Shown here piece after piece: positions 1 to 8,846 of a stretch of 46,262 nt of DNA. The stretch lies in assembly GCF_016861975.1 (NCBI RefSeq), contig NZ_BOMB01000011.1, forward strand, positions 1 to 46,262, in the 5' to 3' direction. The notes beneath the pieces are model-generated. The model saw nothing but the letters and a program-made list of their open reading frames with translations, ran no database searches and was not told where the DNA came from. The first letter of the stretch is position 1. Each line of letters begins with the position of its first letter. Origin of the DNA: Actinocatenispora rupis (GTDB lineage: Bacteria > Actinomycetota > Actinomycetes > Mycobacteriales > Micromonosporaceae). A program made the position numbers and the translations under genes.

Positions 1-94
1 CCGGCGCCGCCGCGCGGGCCCGGACGGGGTCGCGCGGCACCGGTCAGCGGGTCACTGCTTAGACGTCCTGACAGGGCGCCGACGGTCCTTACTG

Positions 95-724
95 TTAGGA
101 CCTCTTGGGCCCGGTACCGGCGCGCAGCGGGGTGACGGTCACCTTGCCGTGCTGGCAGACCGGGCCGAACGACCAGGTCGCCACCTTGTACCGGGTCTCG
201 TCGGGCGGCGTGACCTCCGTCGAGGCCGGCACCGGCTCGCAGTTGCCGCTCTGCGACTCGTCGCCGGCCGGGATGGCCGCCCAGCTGGCCGTCGCGTACA
301 CGCTCGCGCCGGCCGGTACGGACACCAGCGTCGGTTTCACGCTGCCGTCCCGTACGACGGTGGTCTTGATCTTGTCGCCGGAGCCGGTGAGCAACTGCAT
401 CCCCGGGTACCCGTACGCCCGGCAGGCGGTGCCGCCGGTGTTGGTGAGGACGACGGCGGCGTAGTGCGTGCCCGCGGCGGCGCCCATCGCCTTCGTGACG
501 ATCTTCAGCGCGGCGGTGTGGCAGCGGTCCGGGCCCGCCGCGGTCGGCGACGGCGACGCGGACGTCGGGTCGCCCTTCGACGGCGCCGTCGACGGCGTCC
601 CGGATCCGCCCGACGCGGCGCCGGTGCCGCCCTGCCTGCCGCAACCGGCGGCCAGGCCGGTCAGGAGGACCACCCCGGCGGCGGCCAGACAGTACCGCCG
701 GGCGAGAACGGAACGCTTCCGCAT
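95..724 (-). CDS. DUF4232 domain lipoprotein
   Basis: Predicted exported lipoprotein of 209 residues. The N-terminus has basic residues, a hydrophobic stretch and a lipobox LAAGC with the lipidated cysteine at residue 28, followed by a Gly/Ser/Thr/Pro-rich linker to about residue 60. The rest matches the actinobacterial DUF4232 family: an early CHTAAL segment, VVLTNTGGTACRAYGYPG, VPAGASVYATASW and a late Cys (FGPVCQHG) that may pair with the first. The start at 724 is chosen because GGGAGG lies just upstream and the signal peptide begins there; the longer frame to 775 only adds an arginine-rich run. Function of the family is unknown; it probably sits on the outer face of the membrane. It stands alone, with the RpiR-type gene upstream on the same strand about 110 bp away. 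Confidence 0.85.
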   Translation of the reverse strand: MRKRSVLARRYCLAAAGVVLLTGLAAGCGRQGGTGAASGGSGTPSTAPSKGDPTSASPSPTAAGPDRCHTAALKIVTKAMGAAAGTHYAAVVLTNTGGTACRAYGYPGMQLLTGSGDKIKTTVVRDGSVKPTLVSVPAGASVYATASWAAIPAGDESQSGNCEPVPASTEVTPPDETRYKVATWSFGPVCQHGKVTVTPLRAGTGPKRS

Positions 725-835
725 GGCGACCTCCCGCGGTCGGGTCCGGCCGCCCGGTGCGGAACACCGACGCATGTCCCGCGGACGGCCTCAGACCGGC
801 GATCCTAGCGGGATTTGTCCGGCCTCGCCCCGCAA

Positions 836-1774
836 TCAGCCCCGCCGACGCCCGCCCCGCGTGGTACGGCGCGACTTCACCGCCGCGGCCGTCGACTCCA
901 GGTTCCGCCGGGTACGTCCCCGGTTGCGTGCGGCGACCCCGACGAACAGGCAGTCCACCACGGTCAGCTGCGCCAGCCGGCTCGCCGTCGCCCCCGACCG
1001 GTACGTGGTCTCGCGCGCGGCGGTGGTCAGCACCAGGTCGGCCACGTCGGCGATGGCCGAGCGCGGAAAGTTCGTCAGGCCGATCGTCGTCGCGCCCCGC
1101 TCGCGCGCCTCGGCCAGTACGTCGACACAGTCGGTGGTCGCGCCGGAGTGCGAGATCCCGAACGCCACGTCGCCCTTGCCGAGCAGCGCGGCACTCGTCA
1201 GCGCGGTGTGCGTGTCGGGCCAGTAGTACGCGGTGCGGCCGATGCGGTGCAGCTTCTGCTGGAAGTCGGCCGCGACGAAACCGCTCGCACCGACGCCGAA
1301 CACGTCGATGCGGCCGGCCGAGGCGAGCGCCGCGACCGCCTCCTCGCACGCCCGTACGTCGAGCTGGTCGGCGGTCTCCTCGACGGCGCGGGCGTCGTTG
1401 AACGCGATCGTCGCGACGATCTGCGCCATGTCGGCACCCGGCGGGATGTCACCGCCGACGACCCGCGCGTCCGGCGGCTCGACCCGGCGGGCGGCCTCGG
1501 CGGCCAGCCGGATCCGGAGCTGCGGGTATCCGGCCATGCCGACGGACCGGCAGAACCGGATGACGGTGGCCTCGGACGTACCGGCCGCGGAGGCAAGCTC
1601 GGTGATGGTCTGCCGCGCCGCGGCGGCCGGATCGGCCGTGACCAGGCGGGCGACCCGCTGCTCCGCCGGCGACAGCGACGGCAGCAACCCGGTGACGTGG
1701 ACGATCAGCCCGCCCTGCGCCCCGCCGCGCGCGTCCGACGCGTCGTCGGCGGAATCCTTCGCATTCTTCGACAC
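836..1774 (-). CDS. MurR/RpiR family transcriptional regulator (HTH + SIS)
   Basis: A 312-residue sugar-phosphate-responsive regulator. The N-terminal third holds an RpiR-type helix-turn-helix (LASAAGTSEATVIRFCRSV) after the typical LLPSLSPAEQRVA helix. The C-terminal half is a SIS sugar-isomerase-fold domain (VFGVGASGFVAADFQQKL, then GISHSGATTDCVDVLAEAR), which in this family binds a phosphosugar. The tail is Arg-rich. The frame extends to a GTG at 1840, but a promoter-like TTGACC-N18-TACGTT ends 5 nt before the GTG at 1774, so I take this as a leaderless start; GTG 1792 is the other option. No sugar-metabolism partner gene is adjacent, so the target is not apparent from context. Confidence 0.82.
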   Translation of the reverse strand: MSKNAKDSADDASDARGGAQGGLIVHVTGLLPSLSPAEQRVARLVTADPAAAARQTITELASAAGTSEATVIRFCRSVGMAGYPQLRIRLAAEAARRVEPPDARVVGGDIPPGADMAQIVATIAFNDARAVEETADQLDVRACEEAVAALASAGRIDVFGVGASGFVAADFQQKLHRIGRTAYYWPDTHTALTSAALLGKGDVAFGISHSGATTDCVDVLAEARERGATTIGLTNFPRSAIADVADLVLTTAARETTYRSGATASRLAQLTVVDCLFVGVAARNRGRTRRNLESTAAAVKSRRTTRGGRRRG

Positions 1775-1809
1775 TCGCGAACGTACTTTCACTCTCGGGT
1801 ACAGGTCAA
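1775..1809 (-). promoter_or_regulatory. Putative leaderless promoter of the RpiR gene
   Basis: On the minus strand TTGACC (1809-1804) is followed after 18 bp by TACGTT (1785-1780), then 5 nt and the GTG at 1774. The -10 overlaps the imperfect palindrome GAAAGTACGTTC (1790-1779, one mismatched pair), a plausible autoregulatory operator. Inference from spacing only. Confidence 0.45.
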
Positions 1810-1988
1810 ACTTCGGCCCGCCGGCGCGCCGACGCGACAACCGGACAGCGAGAGGTCGTGGGCATCAGGCCACCCCGATCCACCGTTCCCGGGTGTAGGG
1901 GACAAGTAAAGCTCACGCCCCACCGGTACGGCACAGCAGGTCACCGCGGTACCCGGGGCGCGGGTCCACGCACCCCGGGTACCGGCGG

Positions 1989-2987
1989 TCAGGGGCGGGC
2001 GTGCCAGGCGGCCAGCAGCGCCGACTCGTCCTCGGCCGTGATGCCGCCGTCGCGCTCGTGCGGGCGCCACGACTCGCGGGTCCAGGCCAGCGTGTCCCGC
2101 GCCGTCTCCGCCAGGTCCCGCGTACGCAGGCCGGCGGCCAGCGACCGCGTCACGTCCCGCCGCAGGAACCCGCCGTACTCCGGGAGCGGCAGCCACAGCG
2201 GCAGCGACCGCTTCCCCGCCCACGGGTTGACGCCCTGCTCCACCAGGAACTCCTGGTCCACCCAGGTCAGCTTCGGCTCGACGCCGACCCCGGCGGCGAT
2301 CCGGGCCAGGAACTCGCGCATCGGCACCGGCGCGCCCGTCCCGTCGTACGCACCGGCGAGGCCGTCGACGCCCGCCCGGACGATCCAGTCGGACAGATCC
2401 CGTACGTCGATCACCTGGACCGGCCGGTCCGGGTCGCCGGGCGCCAGCACCTCGCCGCCACGGGCCAGCCGGTCCGGCCAGTACCCGAAGCGGACGACGG
2501 AGTCGCGCGGCCCGACGATCAGCCCCGCCCGGCACAGGAACGACCGGTCGGCGCCCATCGCGTCGACGACCGCCACCTCGCAGGCGCGCTTGCAGATCCC
2601 GTAGTTCTCCTGGTCCGACTCGTCGACGTCGGCGGGCGCCGGCGCCACCAGCGGCGCGGTGTCGGCGACCTGACCGGGCGTCGCGTCGTCCGAGTACACG
2701 TTGCAGGTCGACACGAACGTCCAGTGCCCGACCCGGCCGGCCAGCGCGGCCAGCGCCGACCGCACCTCGCTCGGCCGCCGCGCCACGTCCACCACCGCGT
2801 CGAACTCACCAGTCAGCCCGTCGTACCCGCCGGGTTCCGCGCGGTCCGCCCGGACGAACCGGACACCCTCCGGCGGCTCCCCGGACCGGCCGCGGGCCAG
2901 GCACGTCACGTCGTGCCCGGCGTCCCGGGCCGCCTCGGCCACCGTCCGCGACAGCATCGCGGTTCCTCCCAGTACCAGCGTTCGCAT
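1989..2987 (-). CDS. NAD-dependent epimerase/dehydratase family protein
   Basis: A 332-residue extended short-chain dehydrogenase. The Rossmann motif LVLGGTAMLSRTVAEAA lies at the N-terminus; the central region has FVSTCNVYSDD and then ENYGICKRACEVAV, which fits the YxxxK catalytic pair (Y-G-I-C-K). CRAGLIVGPRDS and VIDVRDLSDWIV follow the usual order of NAD-dependent epimerase-like enzymes. The start at 2987 is preceded by AGAGGG; the longer frame to 3140 is Arg-rich and lacks a ribosome site. Members of this group are often annotated as reductases or RNA-binding-like SDRs of unknown substrate; nothing nearby fixes the substrate. Confidence 0.85.
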   Translation of the reverse strand: MRTLVLGGTAMLSRTVAEAARDAGHDVTCLARGRSGEPPEGVRFVRADRAEPGGYDGLTGEFDAVVDVARRPSEVRSALAALAGRVGHWTFVSTCNVYSDDATPGQVADTAPLVAPAPADVDESDQENYGICKRACEVAVVDAMGADRSFLCRAGLIVGPRDSVVRFGYWPDRLARGGEVLAPGDPDRPVQVIDVRDLSDWIVRAGVDGLAGAYDGTGAPVPMREFLARIAAGVGVEPKLTWVDQEFLVEQGVNPWAGKRSLPLWLPLPEYGGFLRRDVTRSLAAGLRTRDLAETARDTLAWTRESWRPHERDGGITAEDESALLAAWHARP

Positions 2988-3169
2988 CGGGTCGCCCTCT
3001 CCTCGTCGTACGGTCACCCGATGCTCGCCGCCCGGACCCCGCCACGCCCGGTACGTTCGCCGGCAGCGGATACGCCGACAGCGGAATCCGCGGGACGCAC
3101 CGGAAAAGCAGCCCGACCGTTCCGGCCGTTTCCGGTACATCGAGCCGTTCCGCGCGCCAGGATCGAAAG

Positions 3170-3538
3170 ATGATCGTCCTCAAGCGCGTGTACGAGGAAG
3201 CGGCGAGCGCCGACGGCAAGCGGGTCCTGGTCGACCGGCTCTGGCCGCGCGGGCTCGCCTCGCAAGACGCCGACTTCGACTGGGAGAAAGCCGTCGCGCC
3301 GTCCGACGCGCTCCGCATGTGGTACGGCCACACCCCGGAGCGGTTCGCCGAATTCACCCGGCGGTACCGGGAGGAACTGACCTCGCCGGACCGCGCCGAG
3401 GCGGTCGAACGGCTCGCCCGGCTCGCCGAGTCCGGCACGCTGACCCTGCTCACCGCCACCAAGGACCCCGAGCACAGCCAGGCCGAAGTACTCAAGGAGG
3501 TCCTGCAGGAACGGGCCAGCCAGTCACCCGCCACTTAG
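3170..3538 (+). CDS. DUF488 family protein (YeaO-like)
   Basis: Small cytosolic protein of 122 residues that fits the DUF488/YeaO family over its whole length. The hallmark segments are KRVYEEA near the start, [12 protein letters not shown] at about 20-32, the acidic/Trp stretch [15 protein letters not shown], then [19 protein letters not shown], and [18 protein letters not shown] near the end. Biochemical function of the family is not established. The ATG has AGGA about 10 nt upstream. It ends 16 bp before oligoribonuclease, but that gene carries its own promoter-like -10, so the two are not necessarily one operon. Confidence 0.88.
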   Translation: MIVLKRVYEEAASADGKRVLVDRLWPRGLASQDADFDWEKAVAPSDALRMWYGHTPERFAEFTRRYREELTSPDRAEAVERLARLAESGTLTLLTATKDPEHSQAEVLKEVLQERASQSPAT

Positions 3539-3541
3539 GCA

Positions 3542-3547
3542 TAGGCT
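3542..3547 (+). promoter_or_regulatory. Putative -10 element of a leaderless orn transcript
   Basis: TAGGCT is followed by exactly 7 nt (TACCGCC) and the GTG start of orn. There is no Shine-Dalgarno sequence in this gap. No convincing -35 is seen. The same arrangement occurs before other genes of this window. Confidence 0.4.
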
Positions 3548-3554
3548 TACCGCC

Positions 3555-4166
3555 GTGACAGGACACCTCGTCTGGATCGACTGTGAAATGACCGGCCTGG
3601 ACCTGCGCCGCGACGCTCTCATCGAGGTCGCGGCGCTGGTCACGGACGCCGAGCTGACCGTGCTCGGCGAGGGCGTGGACATCGTGATCAAGGCGGACGA
3701 CGCGCTGCTCGACGGAATGACCGAGGTCGTCCGGGACATGCACGCCAAGTCCGGCCTCACCGAGGAGGTCCGCGCCTCCAGCATCTCGATGGCCGAAGCC
3801 GAGGACACCATCCTCGACTACATCACCACACACGTCCCCGACCGGCGGACCGCGCCGCTCTGCGGCAACTCCATCGCCACCGACCGCGGCTTCCTCGCCC
3901 GCGACATGCCCCGCCTCGACGACCACCTGCACTACCGCATGATCGACGTCTCGTCGGTCAAGGAACTGTGCCGCCGGTGGTACCCCCGGGCGTACTTCGG
4001 GCAGCCGCAGAAGGGCCTCGCCCACCGCGCCCTCGCCGACATCAAGGAAAGCATCCGCGAGCTCGCGTACTACCGGCAGGCCATCTTCGTACCCCCGCCC
4101 GGCCCCGACGTCGAGACCGCCAAGGCCCTCGCCGCCGCCCTCCCCGACCCCACCGAAACCCCGTAG
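3555..4166 (+). CDS. orn: Oligoribonuclease (3'-5' exoribonuclease, DEDDh)
   Basis: Orn degrades 2-5 nt RNA oligomers and pGpG to mononucleotides in the cytoplasm, finishing mRNA turnover and c-di-GMP breakdown. At 203 residues it has the expected length. All DEDDh elements are visible: [11 protein letters not shown] (Exo I, D and E), [15 protein letters not shown] (Exo II) and [11 protein letters not shown] (Exo III with H and D); the [12 protein letters not shown] segment is also family-typical. The start is GTG with no ribosome site, consistent with leaderless translation. A tRNA-His gene follows 58 bp downstream, which is a neighbourhood seen in other actinobacteria. Recognition is very secure. 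Confidence 0.97.
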   Translation: MTGHLVWIDCEMTGLDLRRDALIEVAALVTDAELTVLGEGVDIVIKADDALLDGMTEVVRDMHAKSGLTEEVRASSISMAEAEDTILDYITTHVPDRRTAPLCGNSIATDRGFLARDMPRLDDHLHYRMIDVSSVKELCRRWYPRAYFGQPQKGLAHRALADIKESIRELAYYRQAIFVPPPGPDVETAKALAAALPDPTETP

Positions 4167-4188
4167 CCGACCCCATCCGAACACCCGC

Positions 4189-4194
4189 TATCAT
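4189..4194 (+). promoter_or_regulatory. Possible -10 box of the tRNA-His gene
   Basis: TATCAT lies 30 nt before the tRNA, after the orn stop. It is the only TAnnnT hexamer in the gap. No good -35 is seen at 17 bp, so this is weak. Confidence 0.25.
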
Positions 4195-4224
4195 GAACCG
4201 GCGCACCTGAGCCAGGCGCGCGAT

Positions 4225-4298
4225 GGTGGCTGTAGCTCAGCTGGTAGAGCACCGGGTTGTGGTCCCGGGTGTCGTGGGTTCAAGTCCCATCAGTCACC
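4225..4298 (+). tRNA. tRNA-His (anticodon GTG)
   Basis: The cloverleaf folds fully. Acceptor arm GTGGCTG (4226-4232) pairs with CAGTCAC (4291-4297). The anticodon stem CCGGG/CCCGG (4252-4256 and 4264-4268) encloses loop TTGTGGT with anticodon GTG at 4259-4261, and the T arm carries GTGGG-TTCAAGT-CCCAT. The extra G at 4225 opposite C at 4298 is the encoded G-1:C73 pair peculiar to tRNA-His. The CCA end is not encoded (CCT follows). Confidence 0.96.
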
Positions 4299-4310
4299 CT
4301 TCTCTCGGGG

Positions 4311-4358
4311 CGAGATGTGTCCGCACAGTACGCGGACCATCTCGCTCCGGTTTTCTTT
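4311..4358 (+). terminator. Intrinsic terminator of tRNA-His
   Basis: Stem CGAGAT/ATCTCG (4311-4316 with 4339-4344) plus GTCCGC/GCGGAC (4319-4324 with 4332-4337), 7-nt loop, followed by the T-rich TTTTCTTT at 4351-4358. This is one of the few classical T-tract terminators in the window. Confidence 0.7.
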
Positions 4359-4762
4359 CCGGGGGCGCAGCCCCCGGGCCCCGCGCCGGCGGGGCTTCGC
4401 CCCCCGGCACCCCCGCTCCCGTCACCGGTTCCCCAACCACCGTCCGTACCGGGGGCCTGCCCGGTAGTCCGCTGCCTTCACCGGGCTGCACTCACCCGAC
4501 TGACCGGAGCGTCCCGCTCCGCTGTGCTTCCCGGGGGCGCAGCCCCGGGCCCCGCGCCGGCGGGGCTTCGCCCCCCGGCACCCCCGCTCCCGTCACCGGT
4601 TCCCCGACCACCGTCCGTACCGGGGGCCTGTCCGGTTGTCCGCTGCCTTCACCGGGCTGCACCTCACCCGACTGACCGGAGCGTCCCGCTCCGCTGCGCT
4701 TACCGGGGGCTCAGCCCGCGACACCCCGCTCCAGCCATCGGTTCCCCGACCACCGGGCCGCT
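4359..4762. repeat. Tandem repeat, 172-bp unit, 2.3 copies
   Basis: Copies start at 4359, 4531 and 4703, each with the palindromic CCGGGGGCGCAGCCCC head; the first two copies are nearly identical (a few substitutions, one compensating 1-bp gain and loss), the third decays after about 60 bp. Each unit contains two short hairpins (GGGGGCGCAGCCCCC-like and GGGGCTTCGCCCC). No reading frame looks coding. Such GC-rich hairpin clusters are common in actinomycete spacers, but tandem duplication of the whole unit next to a tRNA is notable. Confidence 0.85.
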
Positions 4763-5657
4763 GTCACCCCACGCGACCTGTCCGGCCTTCCGGTAGGCCG
4801 CCGCGGGCGGCCGGGCGCCTCCATCGGACCCACGACCCGGCCCACCAGGCCATGCCACGGTTGCCCGCGGCGGAACGTCTGGCACCTCGACCGAACTGCA
4901 CCCGCCCCACTCGAACTGCATCCACCGACCGGCCCTGTCCAGATGACCCGCGTCGGGATCGTCAGGCACCCATCGCGCTTGGGCCGACCTACCGGGCTCT
5001 GCTTGGTACCGCCGTCGGATGGGCGGGCTGCTCGGCTGACTCGATCCGACCGGCCATGCTGGGCTCGATGCCCCGCCTTCGACGCCGGCGCAGTACCACG
5101 GTTGGGCGCGGTGATCGCCCTGGCCCGACATGCGAGCTGAGGGGTACCAGGGCGTGGGAATCGAGGCGTGGGGCTGGCATCGGGACGTTCGACGTAGCAG
5201 GTGGGTACTGGCCTGTTCTCGGGGGTTTCCGCAGGCGCCGAGATGTGCGGGGAAACGCGAGCTTTCCTCGTACTGGCAGCGCTTGGTGGGTCGGGGCATA
5301 GCGGGGCGAAACGGCGCCATCGCGGGGTACGTCGGGTACGGGACGGAGCGGCGGGGCACAAGAGCGGCGAACCCGGGAAACGGCGGGTACCAAGGCGGAA
5401 CGTCGCCGACCATCCGAATCCGCCCACCGCTCAGCCAGGGGGTGGGGGGTCTTTGGTCCCAACGGTTGGGGCCGAACGGTCAGCACCGTCACCCGCCACG
5501 CGTGCCTAGGCTGTTCCCAGCGGCGTCGGCCGGGCTCTTCTGGGGGGTGGGGCGCGGTACGACCGCCACGATCGGGTGCTGACACGGCTGGATGAGCTGG
5601 GTCTCGTTCGAGGATCGAGGCGTGACACGTCGCCGGTCCGGGTACCTGGTCCGATGA
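4763..5657. other. Non-coding stretch, no gene recognised
   Basis: About 900 bp between the tandem repeat and a strong hairpin. Open frames exist on both strands, but their translations are low-complexity Arg/Pro/Gly-rich, have no recognisable domain, lack ribosome sites and lack the third-position GC bias of the neighbours. No integrase remnant or duplicated tRNA 3' end is seen. Confidence 0.5.
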
Positions 5658-5709
5658 GCCCGTCCCCCGATGTTCTGGGGGGTGCACCGGGGGACGGGCC
5701 CGTCCTTTT
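5658..5709 (+). terminator. Strong hairpin with T-run (plus-strand terminator-like)
   Basis: Perfect 12-bp inverted repeat: GCCCGTCCCCCG (5658-5669) with CGGGGGACGGGC (5688-5699), 18-nt loop, then CCGTCC and TTTT at 5706-5709. The T-run is on the plus strand although no plus-strand gene lies within 1.3 kb upstream, so it may end an unannotated transcript; it could also act on the CDF message from the other side. Confidence 0.55.
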
Positions 5710-5824
5710 CGCTTGGGGCGCAACGAATCCGACACCTCGTGCGTGTTCGCGCGTTACGGTACGCGGGGCGCGGACGCGACGCCTGTTCCGTCCACATCGG
5801 ACTGTCCAAGGTGGACAGCGGCGG

Positions 5825-6781
5825 TCAGCCGGTCCGGTCCGGGGCGGTCACGTTGCGGTGCACCGGCCCGTGCGACTGCTCGCAGTACGGCTCGGCCTCG
5901 GTGCGCGCGAGGTCGTCGGCGTGGTCGACCTGCAGCGTGGTGTGTTCGATGTGGTAGCCGTCGCGCAGCGTCCGCTCCATGTCCCGCCGTACTCCGTGGC
6001 AGTCGTGGCCGGGACGAACGAGGACGTGCGCGGACAGCGCCGGCTCGCCGGACGTGATGGTCCAGACGTGCAGGTCGTGGACCTCGTCGACCCCGTCGAG
6101 CCCGGCGAGGCGGTGGCCGAGCGCGGTGGTGTCGAGCCCGGCGGGCGCGGCCTCCAGGAAGACCCGGCCGGAGTCGCGGAGCAGTCCGATGCCCGCGCGG
6201 GCCATGAGTACGACGACGACGAGGGTGGCGATGGCGTCCGCGCGGGCGTACCCGGTGAGGACGATGACCAGCCCGGCGACCGCCGTGCCGATGAACGCGA
6301 ACAGGTCGTTCAGGATGTGCTGGTACGCGCCGCGCACGTTCAGGCTGGTGCGGTTGGCGCGGCTGAGCAGCCAGGTGGCGGCGATGTTGACGACGACGCC
6401 GGCGAGCGCGGTGCCGAGCACGAGCCCACCGGTGACCTCGGGCGGGTTGACGAGCCGCCGGACCGACTCGTACCCGAGCCAGACGGCGAGGAGCAGCAGG
6501 GTGAGCCCGTTCGCCTGGGCGGACAGGATCTCGGCGCGCCGGAACCCGTAGGTGAAGCCGCCGCGCGGCGGGCGGGCGGCGAGCCGCATGGCGATCAGGG
6601 CGAGCGCGATGGACGCGGCGTCGGTGAGCATGTGCGCCGCGTCGGACAGCAGTGCCAGCGACCCGGCGAGGACGCCGAGGACGACCTCGGCGGCCATGAA
6701 CGCGACGATCAGCACCAGCGCGGCGGTCAGCCAGCGCCGGTCGGCACCTGCCGTGACTCCGTGTTCGTGTCCCGCTCCCAC
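5825..6781 (-). CDS. Cation diffusion facilitator (CDF) metal efflux transporter
   Basis: A 318-residue, six-TM divalent-metal/proton antiporter of the CDF (CzcD/ZitB) family in the cytoplasmic membrane. The His-rich start (GHEHG) is followed by TM2 with [14 protein letters not shown] (the D-x3-H...D metal site), an Arg/Gly loop [15 protein letters not shown]5 with [12 protein letters not shown] (second half of the site), and a cytoplasmic tail from about residue 215 with [23 protein letters not shown] as in zinc-type CDFs. I chose GTG 6781, not TTG 6790, because a promoter ends 7 nt before it and the TTG would lie in the -10 element. The operator-like palindrome points to repression by a metal sensor of ArsR/SmtB type, which is not encoded in this window. 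Zn is the likeliest substrate. Confidence 0.92.
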   Translation of the reverse strand: MGAGHEHGVTAGADRRWLTAALVLIVAFMAAEVVLGVLAGSLALLSDAAHMLTDAASIALALIAMRLAARPPRGGFTYGFRRAEILSAQANGLTLLLLAVWLGYESVRRLVNPPEVTGGLVLGTALAGVVVNIAATWLLSRANRTSLNVRGAYQHILNDLFAFIGTAVAGLVIVLTGYARADAIATLVVVVLMARAGIGLLRDSGRVFLEAAPAGLDTTALGHRLAGLDGVDEVHDLHVWTITSGEPALSAHVLVRPGHDCHGVRRDMERTLRDGYHIEHTTLQVDHADDLARTEAEPYCEQSHGPVHRNVTAPDRTG

Positions 6782-6788
6782 GCCGGCC

Positions 6789-6817
6789 AATATATGCGCA
6801 CATTGCTATATGTGCAA
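6789..6817 (-). promoter_or_regulatory. Sigma70-type promoter with internal operator for the CDF gene
   Basis: Minus strand: TTGCAC (6817-6812), 17-bp spacer, TATATT (6794-6789), 7 nt, GTG start. Inside the spacer lies the perfect inverted repeat GCACAT-N6-ATGTGC (6798-6815), also part of a TATATGCGCA/TATATGTGCA direct repeat with 16-bp period. Position across -35 and spacer suggests repressor occlusion of RNA polymerase. AT-rich dyads of this form are typical of ArsR/SmtB metal sensors. Confidence 0.75.
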
Positions 6818-7003
6818 ACGGCGGCTCGACGGGCGCCCGCCGTCGATCCGGCAAAACCGTGCCCGGGAGACCGAGCAGGACTATGGTCCATGGTTAGGGC
6901 GCGGTCGCGGGGCGATTCGCGCAAAACGGCCAGCCCGCAGCGCCTCGAAAACCCAGTCGCAGAGCCATTTCGCCAGACCGGACCATGCTTGCGGAGGCTG
7001 GCC

Positions 7004-8809
7004 ATGACCGTCACGGCACCGAAACCCGGCGGTGAACTCACCCCGCGGCCCATCGTGTCCCGGCCGTACCCGGTGTACCAGGGCGTACGCGGCTCCTGGC
7101 TCGCCCGTACGCTCCGGACCACCGACGCGAAGCAGATCGGGATCATGTACATGGTCACCGCGTTCGGCTTCTTCATCGTCGCCGGCGTGATGGCCCTGCT
7201 GATGCGCGCCGAGCTGGCCCGCCCCGGCCTCCAGTTCCTGTCGACGGAGCAGTACAACCAGCTGTTCACCATGCACGGCACCATCATGCTGCTGCTGTTC
7301 GCGACGCCGATCCTGTTCGCCTTCGCCAACTACATCGTGCCGTTGCAGGTCGGCGCGCCCGACGTGGCGTTCCCCCGCCTCAACGCCTTCGCGTACTGGG
7401 CGTACCTGTTCGGCGGCCTGCTCGTCCTCGCCGGCTTCGTCGCGCCCGGCGGCGCGGCCGACTTCGGCTGGACCGCGTACCAACCGCTCGCCGACGCGAC
7501 CAACTCGCCCGGCGTCGGCGGCAACCTCTGGTACGTCGGGCTCGCCATCTCCGGCCTCGGTACGATCCTCGGCGGCGTCAACATGGTCACCACGATCCTG
7601 ACGCTGCGCGCGCCGGGCATGACGATGTTCCGGATGCCGCTGTTCACCTGGGCCATCCTCATCACCAGCCTGCTCGTACTGATGGTGTTCCCGATCCTCG
7701 CCGCCACGCTCGCCGGCGCCCTCGCCGACCGGATACTCGGCGCGCACGTGTTCGACTCCGCCACCAAGGGCGGAATCCTGTGGCAGCACCTGTTCTGGTT
7801 CTTCGGCCATCCCGAGGTGTACGTGGTGGCGTTGCCGTTCTTCGGGATCATCTCCGAGGTGATCCCGGTGTTCAGCCGCAAGCCGCTGTTCGGGTACAAG
7901 GGGATGGTCGGCGCGCTGATCGGGATCGCGGCGCTGTCGATGACGGTGTGGGCGCACCACATGTTCGCCACCGGCCAGGTGCTGCTGCCGTTCTTCTCGT
8001 TCCTCACCTTCCTCATCGCGATCCCGACCGGCATGAAGTTCTTCAACTGGATCGGGACGATGTGGCGGGGATCGGTGACGTTCGAGTCGCCGATGCTGTT
8101 CTGTCTCGGCTTCCTCGTCACGTTCCTGCTCGGCGGGCTGTCCGGCGTGCTGCTCGCCTCGCCGCCGATCGACTTCCACGTCACCGACTCGTACTTCGTC
8201 GTCGCGCACTTCCACTACGTACTCTTCGGCACCATCGTCTTCGCCGTGTACGCCGGGGTCTACTTCTGGTTCCCCAAGATGACCGGCCGGATGATGGACG
8301 ACCGGCTCGGGAAGCTGCACTTCTGGCTGACGTTCATCGGGTTCCACACGACGTTCCTGGTGCAGCACTGGCTGGGCGCCGAGGGCATGCCGCGCCGGTA
8401 CGCGGACTATCTGCCGTCCGACGGCTTCACCACGCTCAACATGGTGTCGACGATCGGCTCGTTCATCCTCGGGATCTCGCTCCTGCCGTTCCTGTGGAAC
8501 GTCTACAAGTCCTACAAGTCCGGCCCCATCGTGGAGGTCGACGACCCCTGGGGCTACGGCAACTCGCTGGAGTGGGCGACGAGCTGCCCGCCGCCGCTGC
8601 GCAACTTCGACCGGATGGTACGGATCCGCAGCGAGCGGCCGGCGTTCGACCTGAAGTTCCCGGAACTGCGCGACGAGCCGCCGACCACCGCGACCACGAT
8701 GGCGGACGTCGCCGCGGCCGAACACTCCACTGTGGAGGGTTCGCGGCCGGAGGGTTCGGGGCCGGAGGGCGAGCGCCGGGACGGTGGCGCGCACCGCGCC
8801 GAGGACTGA
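7004..8809 (+). CDS. ctaD: Cytochrome c oxidase subunit I (aa3-type)
   Basis: Catalytic subunit of the terminal oxidase: reduces O2 at the heme a3-CuB site and pumps protons. 601 residues with about 12 TM helices. Diagnostic motifs are [10 protein letters not shown] (low-spin heme His region), [17 protein letters not shown] (CuB His and cross-linked Tyr), [10 protein letters not shown] (the two further CuB His) and [10 protein letters not shown] (heme a3 and heme a ligands). Start ATG 7004 has GGAGG 7 nt upstream; the frame is open far upstream but that part is non-coding and overlaps the CDF gene. The C-terminal 60 residues are hydrophilic, Glu/Gly/Pro-rich and variable. It stands alone, without ctaC or ctaE, as often seen for actinobacterial ctaD, though it could be a second copy. 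Confidence 0.96.
   Translation: MTVTAPKPGGELTPRPIVSRPYPVYQGVRGSWLARTLRTTDAKQIGIMYMVTAFGFFIVAGVMALLMRAELARPGLQFLSTEQYNQLFTMHGTIMLLLFATPILFAFANYIVPLQVGAPDVAFPRLNAFAYWAYLFGGLLVLAGFVAPGGAADFGWTAYQPLADATNSPGVGGNLWYVGLAISGLGTILGGVNMVTTILTLRAPGMTMFRMPLFTWAILITSLLVLMVFPILAATLAGALADRILGAHVFDSATKGGILWQHLFWFFGHPEVYVVALPFFGIISEVIPVFSRKPLFGYKGMVGALIGIAALSMTVWAHHMFATGQVLLPFFSFLTFLIAIPTGMKFFNWIGTMWRGSVTFESPMLFCLGFLVTFLLGGLSGVLLASPPIDFHVTDSYFVVAHFHYVLFGTIVFAVYAGVYFWFPKMTGRMMDDRLGKLHFWLTFIGFHTTFLVQHWLGAEGMPRRYADYLPSDGFTTLNMVSTIGSFILGISLLPFLWNVYKSYKSGPIVEVDDPWGYGNSLEWATSCPPPLRNFDRMVRIRSERPAFDLKFPELRDEPPTTATTMADVAAAEHSTVEGSRPEGSGPEGERRDGGAHRAED
8725..8737. repeat. TCCACTGTGGA palindrome, copy inside ctaD
   Basis: CTCCACTGTGGAG, a 6-1-6 palindrome in the 3' end of ctaD, read as codons TCC-ACT-GTG-GAG; ACT is a rare codon here. 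Shares the 11-bp core with 10560-10570 and 18862-18872. Confidence 0.5.
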
Positions 8810-8814
8810 CGCAC

Positions 8815-8839
8815 GGGCCCGACCGCTCCGGTCGGGCCC
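8815..8839. terminator. Bidirectional hairpin terminator between ctaD and gad
   Basis: GGGCCCGACC (8815-8824) pairs perfectly with GGTCGGGCCC (8830-8839), 5-nt loop. It sits 6 nt past the ctaD stop and 8 nt before the stop of the convergent decarboxylase, so it can serve both. No T-tract, as usual at this GC content. Confidence 0.75.
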
Positions 8840-8846
8840 CCGCCGT

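Noticed and set aside
4225-5709. Genomic island at tRNA-His
   Set aside because: No integrase and no repeated tRNA 3' end; kept as repeat-rich spacer.
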